Shown: piece after piece, positions 6,641 to 6,921 of the stretch | Layout: each line of letters starts with the position of its first letter | Numbering within the stretch: the first letter of the stretch is position 1 | Assembly: GCF_004138495.1 (NCBI RefSeq) | Contig: NZ_ML142862.1 | Span: 50,899 to 57,819, forward strand | DNA length: 6,921 nucleotides | Source of the DNA: Phytoactinopolyspora endophytica | GTDB lineage: Bacteria > Actinomycetota > Actinomycetes > Jiangellales > Jiangellaceae | Reading direction: 5' to 3' | Made by a program: the position numbers and the translations under genes | Notes under the pieces: model-generated | The model's database searches: none | What the model saw: the letters and a program-made list of their open reading frames with translations, nothing else | What the model was told of the DNA's origin: nothing

Positions 6641-6793
6641 CTAGAACAGTTCTTCGAAGAATGTGATGATTGCGTCGAAGAGATCGCCGAAGAAATCGAA
6701 GATGGTGGTGAAGACGTCGGCCATCCCGTCAGGTTCGGCCAGCAGGAAGTACACCACGAAGGCAATAAGTAGGACGATCAGAGCCTTCTTCAT
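6641..6793 (-). CDS. 50-residue Phe-rich membrane microprotein, first visible gene of the bPH2-MarR operon
   Basis: A small open frame of 50 codons, ATG 6793 to TAG 6641-6643. Residues 1-3 are MKK and residues 4-19 form one hydrophobic transmembrane helix (ALIVLLIAFVVYFLLA). A short acidic turn (EPDG, 20-23) leads to a Phe-rich amphipathic segment (24-50). Ten of 50 residues are Phe, and net charge is about -6. From residue 26 the sequence repeats every seven residues: DVFTTIF, DFFGDLF, DAIITFF, EELF. The ribosome site AAAGGAGG, 6 nt upstream, is the best in the window. The stop codon overlaps the AGGA ribosome site of the bPH2 gene, 10 nt away, typical of a coupled operon. The composition is not that of chance reading in high-GC DNA. 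I recognise no named family; it could be a membrane-bound regulator or partner of the bPH2 protein. Confidence 0.8.
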   Translation of the reverse strand: MKKALIVLLIAFVVYFLLAEPDGMADVFTTIFDFFGDLFDAIITFFEELF

Positions 6794-6921
6794 CGTCGGC
6801 CTCCTTTCCGCTGGCCCATCGCGCTCATGTCTATCTTCCGGTATATCTCGGGGTCACAGGACCGCCATCCTTGTATTTCTACCTCATGATCCACGCGCGA
6901 CGAGAGCGCCACGCCGATCAT
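6790..6921 (-). other. Open frame from the right edge ending in ATGA overlap with the microprotein (doubtful)
   Basis: One minus-strand frame is open for 43 codons from the right edge to TGA 6790-6792, which overlaps the microprotein ATG by the classic ATGA. The ten codons at the edge all end in G or C, as coding DNA here would. The remainder uses several ATA, GTA, CAA and GGA codons and looks more like an AT-richer leader or promoter. It is either the tail of an upstream operon gene or chance. No clear -10/-35 pair was found in 6810-6900. Confidence 0.2.
6800..6807 (-). promoter_or_regulatory. Strong ribosome-binding site of the microprotein gene
   Basis: AAAGGAGG on the minus strand with 6-nt spacing to ATG 6793, close to the full complement of the 16S rRNA 3' end. 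It is the main evidence that the 50-codon frame is translated, and it suggests strong expression. Confidence 0.85.

Noticed and set aside
6631..6765. N-terminal extension of the bPH2 protein to 6765
   Set aside because: Ser/Cys-rich non-conserved translation crossing the microprotein gene in another frame.
6886..6921. Plus-strand gene starting at ATG 6886 and running off the right edge
   Set aside because: Only 12 codons visible, no ribosome site and no clear -10 box; cannot be supported.

Overview
The window is high-GC bacterial DNA. GTG starts are common, AGGAGG-type ribosome sites are clear, third codon positions are rich in G/C, and the gene families (free-standing isobutyryl-CoA mutase large subunit, WCEPC thioredoxin with a Gly/Ala/Pro-rich N-terminal linker, bPH2 membrane protein, MarR/TetR/Rrf2 regulators) point to a filamentous or related actinobacterium. 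The genus cannot be fixed from the sequence alone. No rRNA, tRNA, CRISPR array, insertion sequence or integrase is visible; this looks like ordinary chromosome.

Layout, left to right. (1) 1-337, minus: the N-terminal part of a thioredoxin-domain protein that runs off the left edge. (2) 418-2127, minus: icmA, the large subunit of coenzyme-B12-dependent isobutyryl-CoA mutase. The active-site Phe/Gln pair is present and there is no B12-binding domain. (3) 2128-2370: a divergent intergenic region with a good icmA ribosome site, an inverted repeat around two GACGTC cores, a candidate icmA promoter and a tandem 23-24 bp repeat rich in ACGTC. (4) 2371-3075, plus: a seven-helix YwaF/TMEM164-family membrane protein. 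(5) 3176-3631, plus: a cysteine-free Rrf2-family regulator. Its 3' end overlaps, tail to tail, (6) 3588-4661, minus: an ABC-2/YhgE-like membrane protein, divergent from (7) 4762-5376, plus: a TetR-family regulator. A palindrome between them is a candidate operator. (8) A minus-strand operon read from right to left: a 50-residue membrane microprotein (6793-6641), a bPH2-domain membrane protein (6630-5944) and a MarR-family regulator (5932-5420). The genes are 10-11 nt apart and the ribosome sites overlap the preceding stop codons.

How the parts fit. IcmA interconverts isobutyryl-CoA and n-butyryl-CoA, linking valine breakdown with butyryl-CoA metabolism. Its B12-binding partner IcmB must be encoded elsewhere. 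The TetR/permease pair has the classic divergent layout of a repressor and its target exporter-like protein. The microprotein-bPH2-MarR operon looks like a small membrane module with its own regulator.

The most interesting item is the 50-residue microprotein at 6641-6793. It has an excellent ribosome site, an N-terminal transmembrane helix and a Phe-rich acidic C-terminal half with a near-perfect seven-residue repeat. The next gene in its operon encodes a membrane protein with a strongly basic tail.
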